DNA of 64,000 nucleotides from Methylophaga sp. UBA3192 (lineage in GTDB: Bacteria > Pseudomonadota > Gammaproteobacteria > Nitrosococcales > Methylophagaceae). This document shows positions 26,924 through 35,579 of the stretch, piece by piece; position 1 is the first letter of the stretch; each line of letters begins with the position of its first letter. Location: NCBI GenBank assembly GCA_002363955.1, contig DEXE01000003.1, forward strand, positions 302,929 through 366,928, read 5' to 3'. Below the pieces are notes generated by a model. It did no database searches and was not told where the DNA came from. It was given only the letters and a program-made list of their open reading frames with translations. A program made the translations under genes and the position numbers.

Positions 26924-27535
26924 ATGTCTGGAAGTTTATTTATTGTGGCGGCGCCTTCAGGTGCCGGAAAGACCAGTTTAGTGCGGGCTTTGGTTAAACA
27001 GGATCCGCATGTCCGGTTATCGGTTTCGCATACCACCCGACCTGCCAGAGCCGGTGAGGTTGATGGAGAAGATTATTTCTTTGTTAGCCAGGATATTTTC
27101 AGCAAGATGCGTGATGCAGGGGATTTTCTTGAATCCGCCACCGTATTTGATAATAGTTACGGTACGTCGTCTGCCGCAGTGCATCATCAGTTGCATGCGG
27201 GTAATGATGTCATCCTGGAGATTGATTGGCAGGGCGGCCAGCAGGTCAGAAAAAACTTTCCTGACAGTAGCAGCATTTTTATTTTGCCACCCTCCAAACA
27301 AGCGCTTGAACAACGTTTAAGAGGTCGTGGCCAGGATGATGAAGCGACAATTTCGCGCAGAATGCGGGATGCTGAGAGCGAAATGTCACATTATGTCGAA
27401 TTTGATTATCTGATCGTGAATGATGACTTTGATCATGCACTTGCCAGCCTGACTGCGATTATCGTTGCCAGTCGGCACAAACTGGCTGTTCAGCAGTCAA
27501 ACTACAGTACCTTATTGGCTGACTTGCTGGCTTAA
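26924..27535 (+). CDS. gmk: Guanylate kinase
   Basis: A 203-residue cytoplasmic enzyme that phosphorylates GMP to GDP with ATP. The P-loop is 'APSGAGKTSL' at about residues 8-17, followed by GMP-binding motifs 'SVSHTTRPARAGEVDGEDYFF' and 'DVILEIDWQGGQQVR'. The lid 'LRGRGQDDEATISRRM' is present. AAGG precedes the ATG. It opens the conserved gmk-rpoZ-spoT run, which links GTP supply to RNA polymerase and the stringent response. Confidence 0.97.
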   Translation: MSGSLFIVAAPSGAGKTSLVRALVKQDPHVRLSVSHTTRPARAGEVDGEDYFFVSQDIFSKMRDAGDFLESATVFDNSYGTSSAAVHHQLHAGNDVILEIDWQGGQQVRKNFPDSSSIFILPPSKQALEQRLRGRGQDDEATISRRMRDAESEMSHYVEFDYLIVNDDFDHALASLTAIIVASRHKLAVQQSNYSTLLADLLA

Positions 27536-27585
27536 GCGGCGCATCTCTCGTAAAATTACATGTTTTAACCACAGGACAAATTATC

Positions 27586-27846
27586 ATGGCACGTACCACA
27601 GTAGAAGATTGCCTCGAAAACGTAGATAACCGCTTCCAGCTGGTTTTGGTCGCCGCAAAACGCGCTCGCCAAATTGCCATGGGTGATGATGCAATGGTGC
27701 CAGTCGACAACGACAAGCCAACCGTTCTGGCGTTGCGTGAAATTGCAGCCGGTTTGGTTGACCGCACGATATTAACCAAAACCTCAGCTCGTCAGCATGC
27801 TGAAGAAAGCATTGTCAGCGACGAAGAGCTGCAAAGCGAAATTTAA
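27586..27846 (+). CDS. rpoZ: RNA polymerase omega subunit
   Basis: An 86-residue protein. The N-terminal 'MARTTVEDCLENVDNRFQLV' and 'AAKRARQIAMG' helices are typical of bacterial omega, and 'KPTVLALREIAAG' follows. It assists assembly of the beta-prime subunit and forms part of the ppGpp-binding site in proteobacteria. It ends 5 nt before spoT and begins 50 nt after gmk, as in many gammaproteobacteria. Confidence 0.97.
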   Translation: MARTTVEDCLENVDNRFQLVLVAAKRARQIAMGDDAMVPVDNDKPTVLALREIAAGLVDRTILTKTSARQHAEESIVSDEELQSEI

Positions 27847-27851
27847 GTATT

Positions 27852-30011
27852 GTGAGCGCAAAACCTTCTGTTGCCTCTGAGCTCGACTTCATTCAGGAGT
27901 CTGAGCCTAAGCTCACGATAGATGATCTGTGTTTTGCGACCTCCAATTATTTAGAAAATAATCAGGTCGAGTCCATCCGGCGAGCTTATCATTTTGCCGA
28001 ACAATGTCATGAAGGGCAGACCCGACGCAGTGGTGAGCGTTATATCACCCATCCCCTGGCAGTTGCGCATGTTCTGGCAATGATGCATATGGATTATGAA
28101 TGCATCATGGCCGGTTTGTTACATGATGTTATTGAAGACACGGAAATGTCTAAGCGTGATGTCATTGCCGAGTTTGGTGAGCCGGTTGCTGAACTGGTCG
28201 AGGGTGTGACCAAACTGGCGCAGGCCGCATTTGAAACCCGCCAACACGCTCAGGCAGAAAATCTGCGAAAAATGTTGCTGGCGATGTCGCGGGATATCCG
28301 GGTTATCATCGTCAAACTGGCTGACCGGCTGCACAATATGCGTACGCTGGGTCATTTGCGACCGGAAAAACGTCGCCGGATTGCCAATGAAACCTTAGAA
28401 ATTTATGCCCCGATAGCCCAGCGATTGGGAATGAATCTGATGCGCTGTGAACTGGAAGATCTGGGCTTCCATGTGCTGTATCCGATTCGTTATCGTGTAT
28501 TGGGCGATGCTATCCGTAAAGCACGCGGTAATCGTAAGGAAATCGTCAGTCAGATTACCGCATCTATTCTTAACCGAATGGAACAGGAAGGTCTCAGTGC
28601 CGATATTCAGGGCCGCGAGAAAAATCTTTACAGTATTTACAAGAAAATGGTCAGCAAACAGCTGTCGTTTTCAGAAGTCATGGACGTCTATGCTTTCCGT
28701 ATCATTGTTGATGATGTGGATGCCTGCTATCGCATGCTTGGCGTAGTACATAACCTGTACAAACCGGTGCAGGGCAAGTTCAAAGATTATATTGCGATTC
28801 CCAAAGCCAATGGCTATCAATCATTGCATACCGTATTGTTTGGTCCTTATGGGGTGCCGATAGAAGTGCAGATACGGTCCCGTGATATGGATCAATTGGC
28901 AGAAGCCGGGGTGGCTGCTCATTGGCTTTATAAATCGGGTGAGGCCGCCGGCAATACCCTGGCGCATCGTAAAGCCCGACAGTGGTTGCAAGGCATTCTG
29001 GAAATGCAGAAAGGTTCTGGCGATTCGATGGAATTTCTGGAAAATCTGCGTATCGATTTATTCCCGGATGAGATTTATGTTTCCACTCCAAGAGGTGAGA
29101 TTTTAACGTTGCCTCGCGGTTCTACAGCCGTCGATTTTGCTTATGCCGTACATTCTGATGTGGGTAACAGCTGTGTTGCGGCTCGTGTGGGTCGTCATCT
29201 GGTGCCATTAAGCTCGCAACTGGAAACCGGACAATCTGTCGAGATAATCACTTCTCCGACGTCACACCCGAATCCGGCCTGGCTGAATTTTGTGGTGACC
29301 CCTAAAGCGCGCACCAATATTCGCAACTATCTGAAACATCTGCAGGGTGAAGAGGCGATTCAGCTTGGGCAGCGTCTTCTGAACAAACACCTGACAGCGT
29401 TTTCCACTGCACTGGAAAATATTCCAATCAAACGTATTAATGCTTTATTGAAAGAATATGAGCTGGATAATTTTGATAAATTATTAAGCGATCTTGGGCT
29501 GGGGAATATATCCGCCTTACTGGTTGCACAAAAGCTGCTGCAGGAAGAAACACCGAATAAAGAACCACAGGCGTTGTTGATTGCCGGTACGGAAGGCATG
29601 GTGGTGAATTTTGCCCGCTGCTGTCATCCGATCCCGGGTGATCCGATTCACGGTTTTGTCAGTGCAGGTCGTGGCATTATCATTCACCAGCGCAGCTGCA
29701 AAAACACTACGCATTTACGTGAGCAGAATGAAAAATGGCTGGATGTCGCCTGGGCCAAAGAAATTAACCGTGATTTTCCGGTGGATTTGATGATGCATTT
29801 ACGCAATCAACGTGGTGCACTGGCGACCATTGCATCGGTGATTTCAGAGGCTGAGTCCAATATTGATAATGTCATGGTTGACGAACGCGACGGTGGATTT
29901 ACCCATCTGCGGCTAACCATTGAAGTCACTAATCGTCAGCATTTAGCCCGCATTATCCGTCGTTTACGCCAACTGGAAATGGTCGAACGCATTAACCGTA
30001 TTAATAACTGA
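27852..30011 (+). CDS. spoT: Bifunctional (p)ppGpp synthase/hydrolase SpoT
   Basis: A 719-residue RelA/SpoT protein. The hydrolase HD domain is intact ('THPLAVAHVLA', 'GLLHDVIEDT' near residues 86-95, 'KLADRLHNMRTL'), as is the synthetase domain ('GREKNLYSIYKKM', 'FKDYIAIPKANGYQSLHT'). A TGS domain ('VSTPRGEILTLPRGSTAVDFAYAVH') and a C-terminal ACT domain (about 640-719) complete it. It makes and degrades the alarmone ppGpp in response to starvation. Translation begins at GTG 27852, 5 nt after rpoZ; the start is fixed by coupling with no better ATG. Confidence 0.97.
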   Translation: MSAKPSVASELDFIQESEPKLTIDDLCFATSNYLENNQVESIRRAYHFAEQCHEGQTRRSGERYITHPLAVAHVLAMMHMDYECIMAGLLHDVIEDTEMSKRDVIAEFGEPVAELVEGVTKLAQAAFETRQHAQAENLRKMLLAMSRDIRVIIVKLADRLHNMRTLGHLRPEKRRRIANETLEIYAPIAQRLGMNLMRCELEDLGFHVLYPIRYRVLGDAIRKARGNRKEIVSQITASILNRMEQEGLSADIQGREKNLYSIYKKMVSKQLSFSEVMDVYAFRIIVDDVDACYRMLGVVHNLYKPVQGKFKDYIAIPKANGYQSLHTVLFGPYGVPIEVQIRSRDMDQLAEAGVAAHWLYKSGEAAGNTLAHRKARQWLQGILEMQKGSGDSMEFLENLRIDLFPDEIYVSTPRGEILTLPRGSTAVDFAYAVHSDVGNSCVAARVGRHLVPLSSQLETGQSVEIITSPTSHPNPAWLNFVVTPKARTNIRNYLKHLQGEEAIQLGQRLLNKHLTAFSTALENIPIKRINALLKEYELDNFDKLLSDLGLGNISALLVAQKLLQEETPNKEPQALLIAGTEGMVVNFARCCHPIPGDPIHGFVSAGRGIIIHQRSCKNTTHLREQNEKWLDVAWAKEINRDFPVDLMMHLRNQRGALATIASVISEAESNIDNVMVDERDGGFTHLRLTIEVTNRQHLARIIRRLRQLEMVERINRINN

Positions 30012-30054
30012 TTTGTTTAATCTGTCGTTTTAAGACGACTTAGCCGGAGTTTTT

Positions 30055-30441
30055 ATGTCCCGAGAAATCATTCACACCAGCAACGCGCCAGAAGCGATTG
30101 GAACTTATTCACAAGCAGTCAAAGTTGGCGATGTTGTTTACTTGTCCGGTCAAATTCCCTTAGTGCCGGAAACCATGACGGTTATTGAAGGTGATTTCGC
30201 TACACAAGTGCGTCGGGTGTTTGATAATTTATCTGCTGTTGCAGCCGCGGCGGGCGGAAGTTTACAAGACGTCATCAAACTGAATATTTATCTGACCGAT
30301 CTGGCGCATTTCGGCACCGTCAACGAAATCATGGCTGACTACTTTCAACAACCATATCCAGCACGTGCAGCGATTGGTGTCGCGTCTCTCCCAAAAGACG
30401 TACCTGTTGAAATGGATGCTATTCTGCATCTTGGCGCATAA
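30055..30441 (+). CDS. ridA: RidA family enamine/imine deaminase
   Basis: A 128-residue YjgF/YER057c/UK114 protein. Signatures are 'APEAIGTYSQAVKVGDVVYLSGQIPL' at the start and 'ARAAIGVASLPKDVPVEMDAI' at the end, including the conserved active-site arginine (R105 region) and the terminal glutamate. It hydrolyses reactive enamine and imine intermediates made by PLP enzymes such as threonine dehydratase. Placement between spoT and recG is common in gammaproteobacteria. Confidence 0.96.
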   Translation: MSREIIHTSNAPEAIGTYSQAVKVGDVVYLSGQIPLVPETMTVIEGDFATQVRRVFDNLSAVAAAAGGSLQDVIKLNIYLTDLAHFGTVNEIMADYFQQPYPARAAIGVASLPKDVPVEMDAILHLGA

Positions 30442-30466
30442 CGTCGATATTTAGTGACCGTAACAA

Positions 30467-32548
30467 GTGACTGAGCTGGCCATTGCCGATCCGGTCACAT
30501 CGCTGAAAGGCGTGGGTGAAAAACTCGCCGAGAAGCTTGAAAAACTGGGGATCCGCCAGATTCAGGATTTGCTGTTTCATCTGCCATTACGCTATCAGGA
30601 TCGAACGCGGTTAATGCCTATCGGCAGTTTACGGCCACAACAGGAAAAACTGGTTGAAGGGGTTATCCAGCTCAGTCAGGTTAAATTTGGACGGCGTAGA
30701 TCATTGCTTTGTCACGTCAGCGATGGCACTGGTGCTTTGGTATTACGCTTTTTTCATTTCTCCAAAAGCCAGCAACAGCAATTAGCAAAAGGTCAGCGAA
30801 TTCGCTGTTTTGGTGAAATACGCAGTGGCCCGTCAGCTTTGGAAATGGTGCATCCCGAATATCAGTTAATTCAGGGTGATGCACCGTTTGCTGTCGAAGA
30901 AGCCTTAACCCCAGTTTATCCAACGACTGAAGGTTTACACCAGCTATCCTGGCGTAAATTATTAACTCAGGCCCTGAATCTGCTGGATCAGCAAACCATG
31001 CCGGCTTACTTGCCTGAAGCTTTACTGGATCCGCGCGTTGCACATTTTGATCTGACGCAAGCCTTGAAATTTGTGCATTTACCTCCGCCGGATTGTGATG
31101 TCAGTCAGTTAATCTCCCGTGAGCATCCTGCCCAGAAACGATTGGCATTTGAAGAATTGCTGGCCCAACAACTCAGCATGCGGCAGATTCGCTATCGTAC
31201 TCAGCAACATCAGGCACCCATGTTTAATGCTGATCTGTTCAGTAAAAAGTTTTTACAAGAGCTGCCGTTTCCATTAACCGGCGCTCAACAACGTGTTATC
31301 AGAGAGATCCGTGAAGATCTTCAACAGACTATGCCGATGCAGCGACTGGTGCAGGGCGATGTCGGATCCGGCAAAACCGTGGTGGCCGCTTTATCCGCAT
31401 TAATGGCTGTTTCCAGTGGTTATCAGGCGGTGATGATGGCGCCCACAGAATTATTAGCCGAACAGCATTATCAGACATTTCGTAACTGGCTTGAGCCGTT
31501 AGGTATTCAGGTCGGGTGGTGTGCCGGTAAACAAACAGCAGCGCAGCGTCGACAGGTTATCGCCGCACTGGCTGAAGGTGAAATCAACATTGCTGTGGGC
31601 ACCCATGCGTTATTTCAGGATGAGGTGACGTTTAATAAACTGGGTCTGGTGATTATTGATGAACAGCATCGGTTTGGGGTGCATCAGCGCATGGCCTTAC
31701 GGGATAAAGGCAAAGCGGTGGATATTCTGCCACACCAACTGGTGATGACCGCTACGCCGATTCCCCGCACCTTAGCGATGACAGCGTATGCCGATTTAAA
31801 TGTATCCGTTATTGATGAGTTACCTCCCGGCAGGCAACCGGTGACTACGGTGGTAGTCGCCGACAATCGGCGTCAGGAAGTGATTGAACGAATCCATGTC
31901 GCCTGTCAGCAAAAACGTCAGGTTTATTGGGTGTGCACCTTGATTGAAGAGTCTGAGCATTTACAATGTCAGGCAGCAGAAGATACCGCTGAGCAATTGC
32001 AGCAGGCATTACCTGATCTGCGTATTGCGCTGGTACATGGACGGATGAAATCGGCAGATAAAGAGCGAGTGATGCAGTCCTTCAAACAGGGTGAAATTGA
32101 TCTGCTGGTGGCGACTACGGTGATTGAAGTCGGCGTGGATGTGCCCAATGCCAGTTTGATGGTGATTGAAAATGCCGAACGGCTTGGTCTGGCTCAATTA
32201 CATCAGTTACGTGGCCGGGTAGGACGCGGCACGGTACAGAGTCATTGTGTATTGATGTACCATCCGCCGCTGTCGGAAAATGGTCTGGCCCGACTGGCCT
32301 GTTTACGTGAAAGTAATGATGGTTTTGTGATTGCCCAGCGCGATCTGGAAATTCGCGGGCCGGGCGAAGTATTGGGTACAAGACAAACGGGATTGCCCCA
32401 GTTTCGTGTGGCCGATTTACTGGCCGATCAGGATTTGTTGCCCGCCGTGACCAAAGCGGCTGAAACATTAATAAAACACCATCCAGACAAAGTCGCACCG
32501 TTAATCAACCGCTGGTTCGGCACCAAACTGAGCTTCGGACAAGTATGA
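30467..32548 (+). CDS. recG: ATP-dependent DNA helicase RecG
   Basis: A 693-residue helicase that processes stalled replication forks and recombination intermediates. An N-terminal wedge/OB region ('LFHLPLRYQDRT', 'GTGALVLRFFHFSKSQ') binds branched DNA. Helicase motif I is 'GDVGSGKTVVA' near residues 297-307, motif II is DEQH near 398, motif III 'MTATPIPRTLA', and motif VI 'QLRGRVGRG'. The C-terminal TRG-like region is present. The start codon is GTG at 30467. It belongs to the spoT-ridA-recG-ubiCA run. Confidence 0.97.
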   Translation: MTELAIADPVTSLKGVGEKLAEKLEKLGIRQIQDLLFHLPLRYQDRTRLMPIGSLRPQQEKLVEGVIQLSQVKFGRRRSLLCHVSDGTGALVLRFFHFSKSQQQQLAKGQRIRCFGEIRSGPSALEMVHPEYQLIQGDAPFAVEEALTPVYPTTEGLHQLSWRKLLTQALNLLDQQTMPAYLPEALLDPRVAHFDLTQALKFVHLPPPDCDVSQLISREHPAQKRLAFEELLAQQLSMRQIRYRTQQHQAPMFNADLFSKKFLQELPFPLTGAQQRVIREIREDLQQTMPMQRLVQGDVGSGKTVVAALSALMAVSSGYQAVMMAPTELLAEQHYQTFRNWLEPLGIQVGWCAGKQTAAQRRQVIAALAEGEINIAVGTHALFQDEVTFNKLGLVIIDEQHRFGVHQRMALRDKGKAVDILPHQLVMTATPIPRTLAMTAYADLNVSVIDELPPGRQPVTTVVVADNRRQEVIERIHVACQQKRQVYWVCTLIEESEHLQCQAAEDTAEQLQQALPDLRIALVHGRMKSADKERVMQSFKQGEIDLLVATTVIEVGVDVPNASLMVIENAERLGLAQLHQLRGRVGRGTVQSHCVLMYHPPLSENGLARLACLRESNDGFVIAQRDLEIRGPGEVLGTRQTGLPQFRVADLLADQDLLPAVTKAAETLIKHHPDKVAPLINRWFGTKLSFGQV

Positions 32549-32561
32549 GTTCCAATTTTTT

Positions 32562-33116
32562 ATGATGAAAAGCCAAGCACACTGGCATCCTGCTGCGACT
32601 GCCAAGCTGCCAAACGAATTGGCTGGCTGGCTAACCGATAAAGGTTCGTTGACCCTGCGCTTGCAACAGACCAGTCAGCAGCAATTCAGTGTGGATCTGC
32701 AGCAGTCCGGTTGGCAAAAACCATTGACTGAGGAGGCTTTGAAACTTGAGCAACCCTTACATGAACATGTCTATTGTCGTGAGGTGATTTTGCGCGACGG
32801 GGATGAAGCCCGTGTATTTGCCCGCACCATTGTGCCGCGTGTCAGCTATCAGGCATTGCAGGCGCATTTGCATATTCATCATCTGGGTAACCGTTCATTG
32901 GGTGAGATTCTGTTTACGGATCCGGCCATTAAACGTGGCTCTCTGGAAGTTGCCAGTTTGCGGGCAGGACACAGCCTGTTTGAATTGGCAAAACAAAGCG
33001 GTATTGAGATGGACGATAGTGCAATTATGTGGGCAAGGCGTTCGTGCTTTTATTTTGCCGATAACAGCTTATTGGTCTGTGAAATGTTCTTACCCCATCA
33101 GGATTGGTCTAAATGA
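32562..33116 (+). CDS. ubiC: Chorismate pyruvate-lyase UbiC
   Basis: A 184-residue enzyme that splits chorismate into 4-hydroxybenzoate and pyruvate, the first committed step of ubiquinone synthesis. 'VYCREVILRDGDEARVFARTIVP' and 'LGNRSLGEILFTDP' are family motifs, with the product-binding 'RxxxF' region at the C-terminus ('WARRSCFYFADNSLLVCEMFLP'). Its stop overlaps the ubiA start by 4 nt. Two ATGs (32562 and 32565) are equally possible. Confidence 0.93.
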   Translation: MMKSQAHWHPAATAKLPNELAGWLTDKGSLTLRLQQTSQQQFSVDLQQSGWQKPLTEEALKLEQPLHEHVYCREVILRDGDEARVFARTIVPRVSYQALQAHLHIHHLGNRSLGEILFTDPAIKRGSLEVASLRAGHSLFELAKQSGIEMDDSAIMWARRSCFYFADNSLLVCEMFLPHQDWSK

Positions 33117-33979
33117 TAAGCATATGGAGTCGTCTGCAGCCTTACTGGCAACTGACACGAATGAATCGGCCAATAGGTATTTTATTACTGCTGTGGCCAA
33201 CCCTAGCCGCATTGTGGATTGCCGCTGGTGGACTGCCTGATATCAAAATTCTGCTGATTTTTATTGCGGGTGTAGTTTTAATGCGAGCAGCTGGTTGTGC
33301 GATTAATGATTATGCCGATCGGCATATCGATGGTCAGGTATGGCGTACCGAAAACCGACCATTGGCGACCGGGGCATTGACTGCAAAACAGGCAGTGTTG
33401 GCCTTTGTGACCCTGTCTTTATTGGCGTTTCTGCTGGTGCTATTCCTTAATCCGTTCACAATTATGTTGTCGCTGGTGGCCGTGATGCTGGCGGCGATCT
33501 ATCCCTTTATGAAACGCTTTACCTACCTGCCGCAACTGGTATTGGGCATGGCGTTTGGTTGGGCAATACCAATGGCGTTTGCCGCCCAGACCAATAGCTT
33601 GCCAGTCATTGCCTGGTGGTTATTTGTCGCCAATATTGTGTGGACCACCATGTACGATACATTTTATGCGATGGCCGATCGTGAAGATGATCTGCAAGCC
33701 GGAGTGAAGTCTACCGCGATTTTATTCGGTAAAAATGACTTGTTCATTCAAGCCTTATTACAACTTGGCTATGTGTTGATCATGGTGATGATAGGTCTGC
33801 AATTGCAGCTGGGCATGGTGTTTTATCTGGGCTTATTGATTGCTGCACTATTTTTTATCTATCAATTGCGCTTAAGCAGCCATCGTGAGCGAAATGCCTG
33901 CTTACAAGCCTTTCTGAATAATAACTGGGTAGGCGCGGTGGTGTTTTTCAGTATTGTTCTGCATTACAGTCTGGTTTAA
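33113..33979 (+). CDS. ubiA: 4-hydroxybenzoate octaprenyltransferase UbiA
   Basis: A 288-residue inner-membrane prenyltransferase with about eight or nine membrane helices. The two aspartate-rich motifs are intact: N-D-Y-A-D-R-H-I-D near residues 63-71 and 'YDTFYAMADREDD' near 181-193, which bind the prenyl diphosphate through magnesium. It attaches the polyprenyl tail to 4-hydroxybenzoate made by UbiC. It is translationally coupled to ubiC. Confidence 0.96.
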   Translation: MISIWSRLQPYWQLTRMNRPIGILLLLWPTLAALWIAAGGLPDIKILLIFIAGVVLMRAAGCAINDYADRHIDGQVWRTENRPLATGALTAKQAVLAFVTLSLLAFLLVLFLNPFTIMLSLVAVMLAAIYPFMKRFTYLPQLVLGMAFGWAIPMAFAAQTNSLPVIAWWLFVANIVWTTMYDTFYAMADREDDLQAGVKSTAILFGKNDLFIQALLQLGYVLIMVMIGLQLQLGMVFYLGLLIAALFFIYQLRLSSHRERNACLQAFLNNNWVGAVVFFSIVLHYSLV

Positions 33980-33982
33980 TTG

Positions 33983-34816
33983 ATGGCGAGATATTGCTAT
34001 TCGGTTTTTCTGCTGGTTTGCTTATCTTTTTCGGTCGGTGCCACCGAGATTTATCAATGGAAAGATGAAAGCGGTCGGCAAATTTTCTCAGATCAACCGG
34101 TTGATCCGGCTGCTGAGGTTCTCGATCTTCAACCCAATTCCAATCGTTATTTATTTAATGTAAAACGGGTTTATGACGGGGATACACTGGTACTGGAAAA
34201 TAATGAACGGGTCAGGTTACTGAGTATCAATACGCCGGAAATCAGCTCACGGCACCGGGAAGCCGAACCCGGCGGTATCGCAGCCAGAGACTGGTTAAGA
34301 GATCAGTTAAAACAGGGGCAGGTCTATCTGCAATATGATGCTGAAAGACGTGATCGTTATGATCGCCTGTTGGCTTATGCCTGGACACCAGAAGGTGACT
34401 TTATTAACGAAAAACTGTTGCAACAGGGGCTGGCAGCACTGACTTTGCAGCCACCTAATTTACACTATGCAGACCAATTGATAGCTGCCCAGCAACACGC
34501 CCTAGATCAGAAAACAGGCATATGGGCAGATAAACATTATCAGCCTCGTAAAGTGTCAACGATTAATGAAACGGCTTATCGAGGCTGGCAGCGCTGGCGG
34601 TTAATGGTCAAATCAAAATCACAAACCCGTGATTATTGGGTGTTGAAGATCAACAACAAGGTAAGCCTGCGTATTGCCAAAAAACAGCAGACCCTGTTTC
34701 CGCCATTAGAAGACTATTTGAACAAGCCTCTGGAAGTCCATGGCTGGATGTCGAAACGGGGTGATCAATACAGTATGTATATAAAGCATCCCAGTGCAAT
34801 CAAGCTATTGGATTAA
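33983..34816 (+). CDS. Secreted thermonuclease-like protein with DUF4124 domain
   Basis: A 277-residue protein with a signal peptide (about 1-19). Residues about 22-45 ('EIYQWKDESGRQIFSDQP') form the start of a DUF4124 domain. Residues about 55-185 form a staphylococcal nuclease domain: 'RVYDGDTLVLENNERVRLLSINTPE' and 'ERRDRYDRLLAYAW', with the catalytic Arg/Glu/Arg set recognisable. A third region (185-277) is an OB-like domain of unknown role. It likely cleaves nucleic acids in the periplasm or outside. The start at ATG 33983 is preferred to TTG 33980. Confidence 0.82.
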   Translation: MARYCYSVFLLVCLSFSVGATEIYQWKDESGRQIFSDQPVDPAAEVLDLQPNSNRYLFNVKRVYDGDTLVLENNERVRLLSINTPEISSRHREAEPGGIAARDWLRDQLKQGQVYLQYDAERRDRYDRLLAYAWTPEGDFINEKLLQQGLAALTLQPPNLHYADQLIAAQQHALDQKTGIWADKHYQPRKVSTINETAYRGWQRWRLMVKSKSQTRDYWVLKINNKVSLRIAKKQQTLFPPLEDYLNKPLEVHGWMSKRGDQYSMYIKHPSAIKLLD

Positions 34817-34820
34817 CGTT

Positions 34821-35210
34821 TTATTCGATTTCGCTTAGCAGTTGTTCCATGATGTCATTCATTGCCACCAGGCCGATCAGATCGTTATTGTTCACCACCA
34901 ACAAACGTTTCACCCGGTGCGTGGTCATCAAAGTGGCGACATGTGTTATCGATAAATCTTCCCCAACCGTAATGACGGGTTTGGCACATATATCGTAAAC
35001 ATTGAGCAGATCAATATCACCTTCCTCAGCAATAACGGTTTTCAGAATATCGCTATAGGTGATCAAACCAAACGCATCATGATGATTCTGTTTGTCGACT
35101 ACCAGAGATTTTATCTTGTGGCGCTTCATCAGGCTTAACGCTTCACGCATTTTGGCAAACGGTGAAATTGTCACCACGTTGGAAATCATAACGTCTTTAA
35201 CTAATCGCAT
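34821..35210 (-). CDS. CBS-pair protein of the DUF1538 operon
   Basis: A 129-residue protein consisting of two CBS motifs and nothing else: residues 1-58 ('VKDVMISNVVTISPFAKMREALSLM', 'GLITYSDILK') and about 70-129 ('KPVITVGEDLSITHVATLMTTH', 'GLVAMNDIM'). CBS pairs bind adenine nucleotides and often regulate transporters or enzymes. It is the last gene of the DUF1538-PII-CBS operon, 18 nt after the PII-like gene, and probably regulates the membrane protein or the PII partner. It converges with the nuclease gene, with only 4 nt between stops. Confidence 0.88.
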   Translation of the reverse strand: MRLVKDVMISNVVTISPFAKMREALSLMKRHKIKSLVVDKQNHHDAFGLITYSDILKTVIAEEGDIDLLNVYDICAKPVITVGEDLSITHVATLMTTHRVKRLLVVNNNDLIGLVAMNDIMEQLLSEIE

Positions 35211-35228
35211 CGGGGTAATCCTTGATAT

Positions 35229-35579
35229 CTAGAGAGACTCACGTAAATGCTGCTGGAATTTTTCTACCTGAGAAGTATCAATACCAACCAGATGTTCCAG
35301 TGGCAGGGTAAAAACCAGACCATTCGAATCCTGATTATCGGGCATAAGAATTTTTTGAATAGCTTTGACTACCTGGAGTGACAGGCCTTTTTCCAGCACC
35401 ATCAATAAAACACTTTGACTACCGTCGTAACTGAGGCCAAAGAATGTTTTTTTGGCGTTGTTGCTGATACCGCGAGCAGTCATCAATGTGATACCGCCCG
35501 CCCCTAAATCCCTTGCTGCATCAATGGCAGCCTGTTCACTTTCTTCCGGAACAATCGCGACAAGAACAGAAAATTTCAT
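35229..35579 (-). CDS. PII-like signal protein
   Basis: A 116-residue protein of the PII superfamily. The signatures are 'GAGGITLMTARG' (residues about 27-38, corresponding to the beta-strand before the T-loop) and 'GLVFTLPLEHLVGID' near the C-terminus, which matches the conserved 'I/VFVxPVE' strand. The T-loop region 'ISNNAKKTFFGLSYD' lacks the uridylylation tyrosine context of GlnB/GlnK. It probably binds ATP/ADP/AMP or another small molecule. Its ATG overlaps the DUF1538 stop by 4 nt, so a direct functional link with the transporter-like protein is likely. Confidence 0.82.
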   Translation of the reverse strand: MKFSVLVAIVPEESEQAAIDAARDLGAGGITLMTARGISNNAKKTFFGLSYDGSQSVLLMVLEKGLSLQVVKAIQKILMPDNQDSNGLVFTLPLEHLVGIDTSQVEKFQQHLRESL